A stretch of 64,000 nt of DNA from Verrucomicrobium sp. BvORR034 (GTDB taxonomy: Bacteria; Verrucomicrobiota; Verrucomicrobiia; Verrucomicrobiales; Verrucomicrobiaceae), in NCBI RefSeq assembly GCF_000739635.1, contig NZ_BATQ01000012.1, positions 39,383 through 103,382 on the forward strand, in the 5' to 3' direction. Made by a program: the position numbers and the translations under genes. Shown here piece by piece: positions 1-8,661 of the stretch; positions within the stretch are counted from its first letter, which is position 1, and each line of letters starts with the position of its first letter. The notes under the pieces are model-generated. The model saw nothing but the letters and a program-made list of their open reading frames with translations. It had not been told where the DNA came from and did not search any database.

Positions 1-180
1 CCATGCCGACTGCCTGACGCATCGCCTGCATTCGAACCCGGAGGGTTCACCCATGGGCGGTCGGGGGTGAATTCTACCGCGGAGCGGTAGGCCCCTTGCG
101 TTGCTTGCCGCTGGCGGTTTCCGCCAATAAAAGGTCGCCCGGGGCTTGCTGCATCGCACGTTCTTGCCACCACCACTGCC
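1..180. other. Left-edge stretch without a supportable gene
   Basis: No complete gene is visible. One forward frame is open from base 1 to a stop at 88-90, but its roughly 29 residues match nothing I recognise and could be chance or the tail of something off the edge. The stretch holds a short inverted repeat around 74-92 (taccgc/gcggta arms) and another around 110-125 (ggcgg/ccgcc arms). These resemble the palindromic intergenic repeats elsewhere in the window. Confidence 0.3.
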
Positions 181-185
181 TTGTG

Positions 186-218
186 CAGCACCCATCATCT
201 ATTCGATGATGGGTGCTG
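186..218 (-). terminator. Hairpin downstream of the DUF1080 gene
   Basis: A perfect 14-bp inverted repeat (arms 186-199 and 205-218, 5-nt loop) lies 14 bp beyond the stop codon of the minus-strand DUF1080 gene. The stem is strong, but no run of T follows it in the direction of transcription. It may be an atypical terminator or an mRNA-stabilising hairpin rather than a classical intrinsic terminator. Confidence 0.5.
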
Positions 219-231
219 TCATGTTGGGAAA

Positions 232-927
232 CTACTTCTTCGCCACACCCTTGATGCTGAAGTCATCGTACTGAACGTCCACAGGGTTCGTGGTAAGACT
301 GATCAAGGTTTTGCTTTCGTGGGCGATGCCTTCGGACTTGAACTTGCCCACAGACTTGCCGTCCAGCAGCACTTCGATTTCATCGCCCTGGGTGCGGGCG
401 GTCAGGGTGTGCCAGTCCTGCAGCGTCAGCTTCACGGGCAAGCTCTTGTTCTTGCTCTTGAGGAGCTCTTTGTCCTCGGCGCTCAGGCCACCGGGTTCTT
501 TTTTCTTGGCGTAGATGTCATTGCGGAAGTTGCCGGTCTTGGCATCGCCGATGTTCACCGCGGTGGGGCTCACGTTGACGTTGCAGATGTGGCCGGCGTG
601 CGAGCCCTTGAAGGTCTTGTCATCGAACCAGAGGTTGAAGCTCTTGGCCTTGTCGCTCGTGTAGCGGAACTTCACGTTCACCTCGAGGTCCTTCTCGGGC
701 TCGATCACCACGTTGTCCACGGCGGAGTGGTCGGAACCCTCGGGCGTGATGCCCTGAAGCACGCCGTCCTTCACCACGCTGCCGCTCTTGTAATGACCCC
801 AACGTTTGCCAAAGCCGTCCTTGGCGAAATCGTCAGCGAAGATGGTGCGGCCGTAGGTGCCAGTGTCCTGAGCCAGGGCGGAGGCGGCGGTGAGGGTGGC
901 GAGGAGCAGGGGAAGGCAGGATTTCAT
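232..927 (-). CDS. Secreted DUF1080 (3-keto-disaccharide hydrolase-like) domain protein
   Basis: The 231-residue product starts with a signal peptide (MKSCLPLLLATLTAASALAQ) and continues as one concanavalin-like beta-sandwich domain of the DUF1080/3-keto-disaccharide hydrolase type. Visible features are the early IFADDF segment, WHTLTARTQGDEIEVLLDG, and a closing VDVQYDDFSIKG strand. The ATG at 927 is preferred to an upstream in-frame ATG at 1065 because the signal peptide begins exactly here. The family is common in Planctomycetes and Verrucomicrobia, next to sugar dehydrogenases. The protein should be periplasmic or exported, and its substrate is unknown. It diverges from the ThuA fusion gene starting 210 bp away, so the two may share a regulatory region. 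Confidence 0.85.
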   Translation of the reverse strand: MKSCLPLLLATLTAASALAQDTGTYGRTIFADDFAKDGFGKRWGHYKSGSVVKDGVLQGITPEGSDHSAVDNVVIEPEKDLEVNVKFRYTSDKAKSFNLWFDDKTFKGSHAGHICNVNVSPTAVNIGDAKTGNFRNDIYAKKKEPGGLSAEDKELLKSKNKSLPVKLTLQDWHTLTARTQGDEIEVLLDGKSVGKFKSEGIAHESKTLISLTTNPVDVQYDDFSIKGVAKK

Positions 928-1136
928 CTTGAAGGGTAGGTTGCACAGGCTCGATTGAGCCGGAGCGGCATAACGTGGCTCAAGTCCGATTTCTCCCAGA
1001 ATTTGTCCGATTCTACAGAGCCAAAGGCGTGGGGTCGTTTTCCATCCTACTTTTCCGATCAGCACGGCGCCGGACTTGATAATCTTGCCCCGCGTTGTGC
1101 GTATGGGGTAGGCTCTTCATTCACCCATTCCATCGC

Positions 1137-4100
1137 ATGAGAAAACTCACTTTCTGGCTGGGAGTGGCACTGACGGCGTCTCTGACGTCTGGCTTTGCCG
1201 CCGACAGCAAATCGAAAACGATCGTCCTGATTGCTGGCAAGCAATCCCACGGCCCCGGTCAGCATGAACATAATGCCGGCGTACAGTTGCTGGCCAAGTG
1301 CCTCAAAGACGCAGGCACGCAGGCTGACATCAAGGTGCACCTGAATGCTGACTGGCCTTCTTCCGAAGAGCTGGGCAAGGCGGACACCATCCTGATTTAT
1401 TCGGATGGGGGAGGCGGGCACCCGGCGTTACAAGGCGATCATCTTCAACAGCTTGACAAGGAGATGAAGCGTGGCGCGGGCTTTGTGGCGCTGCACTACG
1501 CAGTGGAGCCGACTACGGACAAGGGCAACAAGGAGTTCATCGAGTGGATGGGCGGCTGTTTCGAGACCCACTGGAGCGTGAACCCGCACTGGGACGCGAA
1601 CTTCAAGGAGTTCCCCAAGCATCCGGTGGCCAATGGGGTGAAGCCCTTCACCACCAATGACGAGTGGTACTTCCACATGCGCTTCCGCCCGAACTTGAAG
1701 GGTGTGACACCGGTGCTGAGCGACATCCCGCCGGACACCACGATGAAGCGCCCAGATGGTCCGCACAGCGGTAACCCGACGGTGCGTGAAGAGGTGGCCA
1801 ACAAAAAGCCGCAGCACGTCGCCTGGGCGGCAGAGCGGGATGGCGGCGGCCGTGGCTTCGGTTTCACCGGCGGTCACTACCACAAGGGCTGGGGCAATGA
1901 CGACCAGCGCAAGCTGGTGCTCAACGCCATCCTCTGGAGCGCCAAGATCGATGTCCCCGCCGAGGGCGTGGCGTCCAAGGTGACGGAAGAGGATCTCAAG
2001 GTCAATCTGGACCCCAAGCCCGGACAGGGCCTGCCGGAAAAAATGCCTGAAGCCAAGCCAGCCGCAGCACCTGCCAAGCCCGCCGCCACCAGCGCGGCGG
2101 AGCCCAAGGCGCTCTTTCGCCGCGAGATCGGCAAGGCGGATGGCTTGGTCGAAGTGAAGGCGGATCTGAAAGGCGCGAAGGAACTGTATCTGGTGGTGAC
2201 AGAAGGTTCAGACGGCATTGCAGCCGACTGGACCGACTGGGTGGAGCCCACACTGGTGGGAGCGGACGGCAAGCGCACCAAGCTCACAGAACTGAAGATC
2301 AAGAAGTCCAGCACCGGCTGGGGAAACATCGGGATCAACCGCAATGCCAGCGGCGGCAACCTGCGGCTGGAGAGCACCCCGGCGGGTCAGACCCTGCAGG
2401 GCTTTGGCACCCATTCGAACTCAATCATCGCCTTCGACCTCCCGGAAGGGACGGTCGCATTTGAGGGCAAGGTTGGTATTGACGAAGGCGGGACCAAACA
2501 GGGCGGGCAGAACAAGGTGGTGGCCCGCGTGTTCACCAGCGAGCCGCCCGCGGCCATGCTGGCCAGCAAGGGATCCGGCGGGGCGGAGAAACAGTACGGA
2601 GTGGAAGATGCGCGCGATCAGATGCGCGGGTTCAAGACCCCCGAGGGCCTGGAGGCCACGCTCTTCGCCGTGGAGCCCCAGATCCAGAATCCGACCAACC
2701 TCGACATCGATCCGCAGGGCCGCGTGTGGGCTGTGGAATCTGTGAACTACCGCTCCAGCATGAAGCCCTGGGGCATTCTGCGTGAAGCTGGCGACCGTGT
2801 GGTCATCCTGACCAAGCAGAAGGGCGACGGTGTGGCTGGCGAGAAGACATTCTACCAGAGCCGCGAACTCACCAACGCCCTGGGCATCTGCGTGCTTCCC
2901 CAAGACAAGGGCACCAAGGTCATCGTGAGCGCCTCTCCCAACATTTGGCTGCTGACGGACGCGGATGGCGACGACGTGGCGGAGAAGGCCGAGAAGATCT
3001 TCATGGTCGGTGGGAACTTTGACCACGACCACAATGCGCACGCCATCGTCTTTGGACCTGATGGCAAATTCTACTTCAATTTCGGAAACGAGGGCCGCGA
3101 GCTCAAGTGGCCTGACGGCTCCCGGGTGAAGGACAATCTGGGCAACGACATCTCCGACCAGGGCAAGCCTTACCGTCAGGGCATGATCTTCCGTTGCGAC
3201 ATCGATCTGGCCACGGCCAAGGCCACCAATGTGGAGACGCTCGGTCACAACTTCCGCAACAACTATGAAGTGTGCGTGGACTCCTTCGGCGGCATGTGGC
3301 AGTCCGACAATGACGACGACGGCAACAAGGGCGTCCGCATCAATGCCATCTTGGACTATGGCAGCTACGGCTACACCGATGAGATCACCGGCGCCGGCTG
3401 GCGCTCTCCTCGAACCAACATCGAGACCGAGGTGCCGCTGATGCACTGGCACCAGAACGACCCGGGCACCATCCCGAACCTGCTGCAGACCGGAGGTGGA
3501 TCTCCCACGGGTATCCTCATCAATGAGGGCAAACTGTTGGGCAAGGCCTTTGAAAACCAGCTCATTCACTGCGACGCGGGCCCCCGCACGGTGCGCGCCT
3601 ATCCAGTGAAAAAAGTCGGCGCCGGTTACACGGCCGAGATGGTGGACATCCTCACCACGGACGACAACTGGTACCGCCCTGCGGACGTGGCCATCGCCCC
3701 CGATGGCTCCCTCTTTGTGGCAGACTGGTATGACCCGGGTGTGGGCGGCCACAACATGGGCGACAACGTGGCGGAAAAGATCCGCGGTCGGGTCTACCGC
3801 GTGGCCCCGAAGGGCAATGCATATCAAGTCCCCGCCAAGGTGGATTTCAGCAGCGCTGCGGGTTGTGCGGAGGCTTTGAAGTCCCCAAACAACAGCACCC
3901 GCTATGTGGCCTATGTGAAACTGCAAGCTCTGGGTGCCAAGGCGGAAGATGCGCTGCAAAAGCTCTGGAAATCGGACGACGCAGTGATCCGCGCCCGTGC
4001 CTTCCACCTGCTGCTGCGCCTGCCCGGTCAGTACGAAAGCTGGGTGGCGAAAGGCCTGGAGGACAAGGATGCCGACATCCGGGTGACCGCGGTACGTGAA

Positions 4101-5660
4101 CTTCGTCTGGCCAGCGCCACCAACACCCTGACCGCCGGTCTGAAAGACCTCCCCGCGTATCTGCTGCCCCGCATCAAGAAAGAGGCGGACAAACAGGTGC
4201 TGCGTGAGTATGCGGTCACGCTGCGTACAGTCATCGAACCCGTGCCCTCACAGGAAGCTGGCAAAGATGTAAAGACTCCGGACCTGCTCGCCGATTGCTG
4301 GGTGGCATTGGCTGCCAAGCACGATGGCAAAGACCGCTGGTACCTGGAGGCCCTCGGTATTGGCTCCATCGGGCGTGAAGACCGCGTCTTCTCTGCCTGG
4401 CTCGCCTCCGTGGGAGACAAGTGGGACACGCCTGCCGGTCGCGACATCGTCTGGCGTGTGCGCAGCACCGCCGCACTGGATTACCTGGCCCGGCTGCTCA
4501 CCAACAAGCAGGCCAATGACGCCGACCTTCCGCGCTACCTGCGTGCCCTGGACTTCCTCCCGGACAGCGAGGTTAAAGGCAACATCCTGGTGAAAGTGGT
4601 CTCCACCTCCACGGATCGCAAGCTGGTGGCAGGTGAGGTCTTGAACCGCCTGGGCAAGTCCAGCTTCCGTGAGAAGCCGGAGGTGAAGTCCGTGCTCGAC
4701 AAGGTGTTGGAGTCCGCGAAAGGCACTCCGGAGTACATTGAAGTGGTGCAGGGTTTCGGCCTGTCGGGGAAGGATGCGGAAGTGCTGCATGCCGCTCTGG
4801 CCGAGCCTCACAATCCGCTGGCGGTGGAAGCCATCAAACTGCTACTGAAGTCGCCGGCTGGACGCACCCAACTCACGAACGCTCTCACCTCGCCCAAAGC
4901 GGACTCGGTGGTGGCTCTTCTGGGCGGCAGCGGTGACAAGGCGGCGATCAGTCTGCTCACTGAGATCCTGACCAATGCCACCCGCGAGCTTCCGGTTCGC
5001 ACTGCGGCAGTGAAGGCGCTCTCCCTGAGTGCTGCGGGCGCTGAGGCCCTGCTGGCCCTGGCAGAATCCGGCAAGTTCCCGGAGGAACTCAAGGCCAACG
5101 CCGGCACTGCGCTGAGCATGGTGGCGTATCCCGGCATCAGCGATCGTGTGGCGAAGACCTTCCCCGCCGCGACTGCGGCCGGTGGCAAGGCTCTGCCATC
5201 CATCGCGGAACTGGTGAAGGTCAAAGGGGATGTGGAGAAGGGCAAGGCCATTTACGCCAAGGCGGAGAGCACCTGCACCCTTTGCCACCGCGTGGGCAAC
5301 ATCGGGGCGGACTTCGGTCCGGGCCTGACTGAGATCGGCTCCAAGCTGGGCAAGGAAGTGATCTACGAGTCCATCCTCAATCCCAATGCTGGCGTCAGCA
5401 TGGGCTTTGAGACCTGGCAGATCACGTTGAAGAACGGCACCATCGCCATGGGCATCGTGCGCAGCGAGACCAATGACGAACTCGTGCTCGCCCTTCCGGG
5501 CGGCGTGGCCAACTCGTTCAACAAGCAGCAGATCGCCGAGCGCAAGAAGCTGCCGAACACCATGATGCCCTCCGGCCTGCAGTCCATGTTCTCCCAGGAA
5601 GACCTGGTGAACCTCGTGGAGTACCTGGCCTCCTTGAAGGCGCCGGTAGCGGCGAAGTAG
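1137..5660 (+). CDS. ThuA-NPCBM-PVC-type dehydrogenase-HEAT-cytochrome c fusion protein
   Basis: This is a 1,507-residue secreted multidomain protein. In order: signal peptide (1-22); ThuA-like glutamine amidotransferase-fold domain (about 27-275), which in this phylum goes with trehalose/sugar metabolism; Pro/Ala linker (about 300-320); NPCBM-like carbohydrate-binding beta-sandwich (about 323-468); a PVC-type membrane-bound dehydrogenase beta-propeller starting near residue 498 (FKTPEGLEATLFAVEP); HEAT-like alpha repeats (about 905-1360); and a C-terminal haem domain with CTLCH near residue 1380 and a distal Met-rich TMMPSGLQSMF segment that could supply the axial Met. It probably oxidises a sugar in the periplasm and passes electrons to its haem. 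The start is the ATG directly before the signal peptide. No clear Shine-Dalgarno is present. Confidence 0.9.
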   Translation: MRKLTFWLGVALTASLTSGFAADSKSKTIVLIAGKQSHGPGQHEHNAGVQLLAKCLKDAGTQADIKVHLNADWPSSEELGKADTILIYSDGGGGHPALQGDHLQQLDKEMKRGAGFVALHYAVEPTTDKGNKEFIEWMGGCFETHWSVNPHWDANFKEFPKHPVANGVKPFTTNDEWYFHMRFRPNLKGVTPVLSDIPPDTTMKRPDGPHSGNPTVREEVANKKPQHVAWAAERDGGGRGFGFTGGHYHKGWGNDDQRKLVLNAILWSAKIDVPAEGVASKVTEEDLKVNLDPKPGQGLPEKMPEAKPAAAPAKPAATSAAEPKALFRREIGKADGLVEVKADLKGAKELYLVVTEGSDGIAADWTDWVEPTLVGADGKRTKLTELKIKKSSTGWGNIGINRNASGGNLRLESTPAGQTLQGFGTHSNSIIAFDLPEGTVAFEGKVGIDEGGTKQGGQNKVVARVFTSEPPAAMLASKGSGGAEKQYGVEDARDQMRGFKTPEGLEATLFAVEPQIQNPTNLDIDPQGRVWAVESVNYRSSMKPWGILREAGDRVVILTKQKGDGVAGEKTFYQSRELTNALGICVLPQDKGTKVIVSASPNIWLLTDADGDDVAEKAEKIFMVGGNFDHDHNAHAIVFGPDGKFYFNFGNEGRELKWPDGSRVKDNLGNDISDQGKPYRQGMIFRCDIDLATAKATNVETLGHNFRNNYEVCVDSFGGMWQSDNDDDGNKGVRINAILDYGSYGYTDEITGAGWRSPRTNIETEVPLMHWHQNDPGTIPNLLQTGGGSPTGILINEGKLLGKAFENQLIHCDAGPRTVRAYPVKKVGAGYTAEMVDILTTDDNWYRPADVAIAPDGSLFVADWYDPGVGGHNMGDNVAEKIRGRVYRVAPKGNAYQVPAKVDFSSAAGCAEALKSPNNSTRYVAYVKLQALGAKAEDALQKLWKSDDAVIRARAFHLLLRLPGQYESWVAKGLEDKDADIRVTAVRELRLASATNTLTAGLKDLPAYLLPRIKKEADKQVLREYAVTLRTVIEPVPSQEAGKDVKTPDLLADCWVALAAKHDGKDRWYLEALGIGSIGREDRVFSAWLASVGDKWDTPAGRDIVWRVRSTAALDYLARLLTNKQANDADLPRYLRALDFLPDSEVKGNILVKVVSTSTDRKLVAGEVLNRLGKSSFREKPEVKSVLDKVLESAKGTPEYIEVVQGFGLSGKDAEVLHAALAEPHNPLAVEAIKLLLKSPAGRTQLTNALTSPKADSVVALLGGSGDKAAISLLTEILTNATRELPVRTAAVKALSLSAAGAEALLALAESGKFPEELKANAGTALSMVAYPGISDRVAKTFPAATAAGGKALPSIAELVKVKGDVEKGKAIYAKAESTCTLCHRVGNIGADFGPGLTEIGSKLGKEVIYESILNPNAGVSMGFETWQITLKNGTIAMGIVRSETNDELVLALPGGVANSFNKQQIAERKKLPNTMMPSGLQSMFSQEDLVNLVEYLASLKAPVAAK

Positions 5661-5714
5661 GGTTGTGTAGGTATCGAACCTCGGTTGAGGGCAGAGGGTT
5701 GAGCAATCAAGATC

Positions 5715-5748
5715 ATGCCGGGCGGCTTCGTTGCTGCCCGGCATTTTT
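5715..5748 (+). terminator. Intrinsic terminator of the ThuA/dehydrogenase fusion gene
   Basis: A 9-bp GC-rich perfect stem (5715-5723 with 5736-5744) is followed directly by TTTTTG and further T. It sits 55 bp after the stop codon and has all the hallmarks of a rho-independent terminator. Confidence 0.85.
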
Positions 5749-5777
5749 GTTTTGTGGACGGGTGAGGGGAGCGTAGC

Positions 5778-5817
5778 GCAGATTGGCAATCTGCTGTGCC
5801 GCCGATTGGCAATCGGC
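5778..5817. repeat. Pair of 17-bp palindromic repeats (gattggcaat core)
   Basis: Two nearly identical palindromes occur at 5778-5794 (gcagattg/caatctgc arms) and 5801-5817 (gccgattg/caatcggc arms), each with 8-bp arms around a single central G. A third copy, identical to the second, lies at 6607-6623. They look like REP-type intergenic elements. Function is unknown. Confidence 0.7.
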
Positions 5818-5863
5818 AGCGGGGAGGCGCTTGTGGGAGTCATATGGCAGGAAGGATACGGGT

Positions 5864-6038
5864 GGCGACAGCGATCCTGAGCCTTCCGCAGGATGCAGAA
5901 GGCACCACGCTGGAAGCGCGGGGTCCCCACTGACCGTGGAGCCTCGTGACAGGGAGGCTTGGAGAGCGCAGGCGGTCCGCACGCATCATAGGAAGAGGGC
6001 GCCAATTGTCGCTCCTGTCCTGAGTTCCCGGCGAGCCG
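5864..6038. repeat. Dispersed intergenic repeat, copy 1 (99-bp and 47-bp blocks)
   Basis: Block A (5864-5962, 99 bp) matches 6852-6950 with three mismatches and no gaps. Block B (5992-6038, 47 bp) matches 7027-7073 with three mismatches. Between the blocks the two copies differ in length and sequence. Several short frames are open through the repeat on both strands, but none has a start signal or recognisable product, so I treat it as non-coding. Together with the palindromes at 5778-5817 it fills most of the 483-bp gap between genes. Confidence 0.8.
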
Positions 6039-6104
6039 CCTGCGCTCCCCCAATGCTTTGTGTGTGCCTTCAAGGGCAGCTTGGATGCGGCGTTTCCCCC
6101 AATC

Positions 6105-6133
6105 TTGACTTACGGCAAGACTCCTTCTACAAA
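6105..6133 (+). promoter_or_regulatory. Possible sigma70-type promoter for the DUF3592-like gene
   Basis: TTGACT (6105-6110) and TACAAA (6128-6133) are separated by 17 bp. The expected transcript start would fall only a few bases before the ATG at 6144, implying a nearly leaderless mRNA. This is inferred from sequence only. Confidence 0.4.
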
Positions 6134-6143
6134 CGTTTTCTCC

Positions 6144-6605
6144 ATGGACTTCAGATCGCTATCCAAGTCGCCGAGAGCTGCGGGCATCATTTTTCTCGCG
6201 ATCGGCTTCGTTTTTGCCGTTGGCGGGCTGATCATGAAGCGGCAAGGGCAGAAAGTGGAACTCTCTGGTGTCACCAATTCAGGAACCATTTTGCGTGGTT
6301 GGGTGAAGCACAGGTCCAAGCGAAGGGACGCATACCATCTTGAAGTCGCATACCGGGCGGAGGGATCTGTCTGGCAGAGGAGTTTCAGCATCCATCGGGC
6401 TTATTATTTCGAGCACATGAACGAGGCAGAAAAAGTCACCCAGGCAGAGGTGCTCGTCCGCTATCAACGCTCTGACCCTGCGAATGCGATTCTGGTGGGT
6501 GCTGCCAACGACGGCGATGCTACGCTTTGGGCAGGTTTGGTTGCGCTTGGAATGGGCGCGGCTTTCCTGGCGTTTGCGGTGGTGCGCAAGCGAGCAAACC
6601 CGTAG
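6144..6605 (+). CDS. Small membrane protein, DUF3592-like
   Basis: The 153-residue protein has a transmembrane segment near residues 14-30 (AGIIFLAIGFVFAVGGLI), a soluble beta-rich middle (about 35-115) containing HRSKRRDAYHLEVAYRAEG and VLVRYQRSDPANAIL, and a second transmembrane segment near 125-147. The TM-beta domain-TM plan and the VxYxPxDPxxA-like motif are typical of DUF3592 proteins, whose function is unknown. I chose the ATG at 6144 because the upstream extension to 6060 lies in repeat sequence and a promoter-like element sits just before 6144. The gene is isolated between two copies of a dispersed repeat. Confidence 0.7.
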   Translation: MDFRSLSKSPRAAGIIFLAIGFVFAVGGLIMKRQGQKVELSGVTNSGTILRGWVKHRSKRRDAYHLEVAYRAEGSVWQRSFSIHRAYYFEHMNEAEKVTQAEVLVRYQRSDPANAILVGAANDGDATLWAGLVALGMGAAFLAFAVVRKRANP

Positions 6606-6606
6606 C

Positions 6607-6623
6607 GCCGATTGGCAATCGGC
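6607..6623. repeat. Third copy of the 17-bp palindromic repeat
   Basis: The sequence is identical to 5801-5817 and begins 2 bp after the stop codon of the small membrane protein gene. The 8-bp arms flank one central base. Its position could let it act as a 3-prime mRNA hairpin. Confidence 0.7.
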
Positions 6624-6851
6624 GGCGAGGCAGGGCTGGAGATGGACGATGGCGGCAGCGACGTGAATCGCGGGAGTAGTCCTGCTGTCCTCAGCCGGTA
6701 GGGGAGCGGAGGGGATGGAGGGCTGGTGCCATTGCGGTTATTTGACCGTTGAGGACGCAGCGCATGCGTGCCTCCGGCGGACTGAACAGCTGAGGACAGC
6801 CGAACTACGGTAGCGTGCATGTGGATGCCATGGGGTGGGAAGGTTGCTGCT

Positions 6852-7073
6852 GGCGACGGCGATCCTGAGCCTTCCGCAGGATGCAGAAGGCACCACGCTG
6901 GAAGCGCGGGGTCCCCACTGCCCGTGGAGCCTCGTGACAGGGAAGCTTGGGAAGCGTTCTGCCACATAGGGACTCGCCTGCTGCAAGTGCGGCACGCCCG
7001 TAGCTGCGTTCGAGAGGCGTGCACAAGAAGAGGGCGCCCGTTGTCGCTCCGGTCCTGAGTTCCCGGCGAGCCG
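6852..7073. repeat. Dispersed intergenic repeat, copy 2
   Basis: This is the second copy of the element at 5864-6038: block A at 6852-6950 and block B at 7027-7073. The spacer between blocks is longer than in copy 1 and contains a gtagctgcgttcg motif (about 6999-7012) that also occurs in the 128-bp tandem repeats at 38181-38692, linking the two repeat families. The two copies flank the small membrane protein gene in direct orientation. Confidence 0.8.
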
Positions 7074-7590
7074 TCGGGAACGGCAGTCGAGCTGACTGCG
7101 CTCCCCAATGCCTTGACGTGTTGCTTCCAATGGAGCCTCAGTCTGGGTGGCCTCGCGACGGGCATCCAAACATTCGAGCGACGTGGAGGCGTAGAAGACG
7201 GTGGGAAAGCCGACAGCATCCGCTTTCTCCCCACCGCCATCAACACCTCCAGGTCAACCCCCAGGGGTCCTTGGCAGGCACATATTTCCCGGGATGCGAT
7301 GTTTTCCCGTGGAGTGCTGCCAAGTGCTCAAGGTCTCCTTCATGGCCGCGAGGCGGGACGGAATCCAGCACCCCAGACATCTACTTCTCGATGAGGAGAC
7401 CGTCGGGCTATTCCGGCAGCGTCGCTTCGAGCGTAGTCCGGACGTGCCGTCCGGCTCAGTCGCCGCATCCAACCGCGTTACATTGCCGAACGGCATTCTC
7501 CCCCCTCCGGAGAATCTGCAATTCAGACTGGCGCACGCTCCCGCCTCTGGTTAACTGCAAGCTGGCGGATAAAACCCCCGCCGTGCCCCC
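7074..7590. other. Intergenic stretch, nothing identified
   Basis: About 515 bp between the repeat and the TraB/GumN gene. Short frames are open on both strands but none has recognisable features. No terminator, promoter or RNA structure stands out. Confidence 0.4.
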
Positions 7591-8499
7591 TTGAAAAAAG
7601 TCCTCCAGCGCATCTTCCAATCCCTCGCCCTGTGCTGCATCGCCGTGGCCTGCGGAGCCTCTGGCAACCAACCAGATACCGCCAGCCCCTCCAGCGTGTG
7701 GCGCGTGGAAAAGGACGGGAAGCAGGTCTATCTGGCGGGCACCATCCACCTGCTGAGAAAGGCGGACTACCCGCTGCCGGCCGTTTTTGAGCAGGCCTAC
7801 ACGGGCAGCTCCAAGCTCGTGTTTGAGCTTCCTCCTGGCAGTGATGAAAACAGCCAGGTGGCCAGCCGCATGCGCCAGCTCGGCATGTATGCCGGGGACG
7901 ACGAGTTGGGCCGCCATGTCAGCGCTGCCACCATGCAGAAGGTGCGCAAGTGGGCCACGGAAAAAGGTCTCCAGGAATCGGTCGTGAAGAAGTTCCGCCC
8001 CTGGTTCCTGTCGCTCACCATTGCCGCCACCGAATACCAGATCCTGGGGGCAGATCCCGCCCGCGGCGTGGACACCTACTTTGAAAAGAAGGCCAAGGCA
8101 GATCAGAAGCCGGGGGAAGGACTGGAGTCGGTTGAGTTTCAGCTCGGCATCTTTGCCAAGCTCAATGAGAAGCTTCAGGAGAACCTTTTGGAGCAGACTC
8201 TGGGTGAATCAGAAACCCTGCCCAAGGATTTCGACGAGCTGATCGTGGCCTGGCGCAAAGGGCACAGTGACAAGCTTCAGGAACTGCTGTTCCGGGACGC
8301 CGACAAGTATCCGGAACTGCTGGAGGAGTTCCTCCTCAAACGCAACAGGGCCTGGGTGGCCCCCATCCTGAAGTACCTCGAGCGGGATGAGAAGGTGATG
8401 ATCCTCGTCGGTGCCGGTCACCTGGGTGGCAAAGGCGGCGTGATTGCCCTGCTCAAGGAAAAAGGCTGCGTCGTGACCCAAGTGGCTGCCACTCCGTAA
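7591..8499 (+). CDS. TraB/GumN family protein
   Basis: The 302-residue protein starts at TTG 7591, with an N-terminal hydrophobic export signal (about 1-23) ending in AVACGA, which might be a weak lipobox. The family signatures are present: GTIHLL near residue 50 and GAGHLGGKGGV near residue 273, the paired GxxH-type motifs of the TraB/PrgY/GumN fold, whose metal-dependent protease-like activity is proposed but not proven for most members. Length is normal for the family. No ATG fits the reading frame better, and nothing resembling a Shine-Dalgarno precedes the TTG. The gene stands alone with its own terminator. Confidence 0.85.
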   Translation: MKKVLQRIFQSLALCCIAVACGASGNQPDTASPSSVWRVEKDGKQVYLAGTIHLLRKADYPLPAVFEQAYTGSSKLVFELPPGSDENSQVASRMRQLGMYAGDDELGRHVSAATMQKVRKWATEKGLQESVVKKFRPWFLSLTIAATEYQILGADPARGVDTYFEKKAKADQKPGEGLESVEFQLGIFAKLNEKLQENLLEQTLGESETLPKDFDELIVAWRKGHSDKLQELLFRDADKYPELLEEFLLKRNRAWVAPILKYLERDEKVMILVGAGHLGGKGGVIALLKEKGCVVTQVAATP

Positions 8500-8536
8500 A
8501 TCGGAGCGAGCGCAGCCCAGTGATGAGCCAAGGTGG

Positions 8537-8558
8537 AAGAGCCGTCCCGGCTCTTTGG
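8537..8558 (+). terminator. Probable terminator after the TraB/GumN gene
   Basis: A perfect 8-bp stem (8537-8544 with 8548-8555) with a 3-nt loop ends in TTT followed by G, 37 bp after the stop codon. The T tract is short, so termination may be partial. Confidence 0.5.
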
Positions 8559-8661
8559 GGATGTTGGGTGATGCGGAAGCAAGAACCGAGAAGGTTTTGC
8601 TACCATCGTCGTGAACAACCAGTCTCTGAAGCTACCTGCTTCAACACAGGCTCACCCTCCC

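Noticed and set aside
25..45. Sequence resembling a tRNA T-loop (ttcgaaccc)
   Set aside because: The flanking bases cannot form a T-stem on either strand, and no acceptor or anticodon arm is present.
6464..7246. Open minus-strand frame of about 260 codons
   Set aside because: It lies over the dispersed repeats and overlaps the end of the DUF3592-like gene. Parts of its translation recur in the other repeat copy in a different frame, so it is repeat sequence and not a gene.
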